Positions 63,117-64,000 of a stretch of 64,000 bases of DNA are shown here, one piece after another. This DNA comes from Psychrobacter cibarius. Lineage in GTDB: Bacteria; Pseudomonadota; Gammaproteobacteria; Pseudomonadales; Moraxellaceae. The notes beneath the pieces were generated by a model that worked only from the letters and a program-made list of their open reading frames with translations, did no database searches and was not told where the DNA came from. The translations under genes were made by a program, and so were the position numbers. Position 1 is the stretch's first letter. Each line of letters starts with the position of its first letter. The stretch covers positions 3,361,041-3,425,040 of the forward strand of contig CP131612.1 of assembly GCA_030686115.1 (NCBI GenBank), given 5' to 3'.

Positions 63117-63143
63117 AAAAAAAGCGCCGATGTGGGCGCTTTT
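63117..63143 (-). terminator. Intrinsic terminator between rpmH and rnpA
   Basis: On the minus strand AGCGCC-CACATC-GGCGCT is followed by TTTTTTT. It lies between rpmH and rnpA, so it could attenuate read-through and give a higher rpmH than rnpA output. Confidence 0.8.
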
Positions 63144-63243
63144 AATATATGGCTAAGTGTCAGTTGTGGTGATTGACTATCGCAATCTATAAATAATAGA
63201 AACACAACAAGCACTATAAGCCATGCTTATCGCAATCTACTGA

Positions 63244-63378
63244 TTATACAGTAAGACGATGACGTCCTTTAGCGCGGCGACGAGCTAAGACCTGACGGCC
63301 TTTTTTAGTTGCCATACGAGCACGGAAACCGTGAGTACGTTTACGCTTGATCACGCTTGGTTGGAATGTACGTTTCAT
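63244..63378 (-). CDS. rpmH: 50S ribosomal protein L34
   Basis: A 44-aa protein, [20 protein letters not shown] and onward to the end [12 protein letters not shown], which matches L34 along its whole length. It is the first gene on the left of oriC in many gammaproteobacteria. The gene is too short for a standard ORF threshold. Confidence 0.98.
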   Translation of the reverse strand: MKRTFQPSVIKRKRTHGFRARMATKKGRQVLARRRAKGRHRLTV

Positions 63379-64000
63379 AACTCACCTATCAAAATAATGG
63401 ACTAAATTCGTAATAACGGAGGATTATACCACCGCATAGAATCTTGGTCAATGAACTAATTTAATCTATGTCGATGCAGACAGATATTTTGACAAAGGAA
63501 ATATCATTTTAAATGATTAATCGTGTGTAAAGTTTATATTCATAACTAAAAAATAACGACTCAGTTAATTAATTCAGTGATGGATTCCCAAAAGTTATCC
63601 ACAGTTTGTGTCGAACTCTATAGTAATTAACTATTAATATATATAAGTATTGTTGTTATTGGGAGCTCAATTATCTGTGCCTAAGTAATTTTTCCTTTTT
63701 ATTATCAATGTATTGTACTATGGGTAAACCTGTGGATAACCTGTGGGTTAAATATGGATAACTCACCTTTCAAAGTTATACACAAAAGTATCCACAACCT
63801 TATCCCCAAAAAACAAGGTTTTATCCACAGGGTATTTGTGTTAGATTAGCCCCTACTTAATATGTGGCTTCGTATAGTTTATCAACGTAACTTCCAATAT
63901 GGTTTCCAACGGAAATAATTGCGGAAAATATTAAGGCTACGCAACAGATCACACTGCTAAAACACAAATATTATTTCAAATTATAGGGTTAGTATTTTTC
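63379..64000. other. oriC: oriC region (rpmH-dnaA intergenic), partial
   Basis: No gene is present. DnaA-box matches: TTATCCACA at 63595-63603 and 63821-63829, TGTGGATAA at 63731-63739, TTATACACA at 63776-63784, and near matches at 63742-63750, 63789-63797 and 63800-63808. A/T-rich tracts lie at 63627-63650 and 63683-63715 and may be the unwinding element. The right part (63840-64000) shows nothing firm and should lead to dnaA. Confidence 0.85.

Overview
The window looks like the origin-proximal part of a Psychrobacter (Moraxellaceae, Gammaproteobacteria) chromosome. The right end carries the classical origin order on the minus strand (rpmH, rnpA, yidD, yidC, mnmE), followed by a DnaA-box-rich AT-rich spacer that should lead into dnaA just beyond position 64000. 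parS-like ParB sites are scattered over the last 24 kb. The genus call is from overall protein character and gene order, not from a database search.

Layout: 1-2431 holds a partial exported protein, a DUF4385 protein, gph and the 3' part of comM. 2432-17857 is a 15,426-bp Tn7-like transposon inserted in comM, with a 5-bp target duplication (GCCAC) on both sides, TGTC-type tips and TnsB-type repeats at each end. It encodes TnsA, TnsB, TnsC, TniQ and a six-zinc-ribbon protein resembling TniE of the Tn6022/AbaR family. The cargo is a restriction-modification-like operon (methyltransferase-like protein; GIY-YIG-like/SF2 helicase/methyltransferase protein; separate NPPY protein), an unknown 286-aa protein and a DUF2511 lipoprotein. 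At the far end lies a 588-aa protein that I read as a distant TnsE. In-silico removal of the element plus one target copy restores a 525-codon comM ORF that reads through VGGGSRPKPG, so ComM is currently broken.

17858-31400: 5' comM, a penicillin-acylase-family lipoprotein, hemN (with a perfect FNR/ANR-type palindrome upstream), a phytase-like esterase, an NfeD/SPFH pair, three tandem beta-barrel outer membrane protein paralogs, bioF and bioC. 31400-44900: dnaK and grpE with sigma-32-like promoters, an HSL-family hydrolase, two tandem metallophosphoesterases, a DCC-family protein, and a lipid-desaturation block: two fatty acid desaturases, a YfcH-type epimerase, two small membrane proteins and a GbsR/MarR regulator. 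A shared palindrome (TTTCTGT-N4-ACAGAAA type) sits upstream of both desaturases and of the regulator. 44900-64000: tsaC, dprA, a LysM protein, thrC, rsmB, fmt, a hybrid histidine kinase, ribE, ribD, nrdR, mnmE, yidC, yidD, rnpA, rpmH and oriC.

Two copies of a ~175-bp inverted-repeat element (MITE) lie at 23.7 kb and 44.9 kb in opposite orientation. I recognised no tRNA, rRNA or CRISPR array. The most unusual region is the transposon, which pairs a TniQ/TniE targeting set with a candidate TnsE at its opposite end and carries a restriction system whose methyltransferase motifs are distributed over three proteins.
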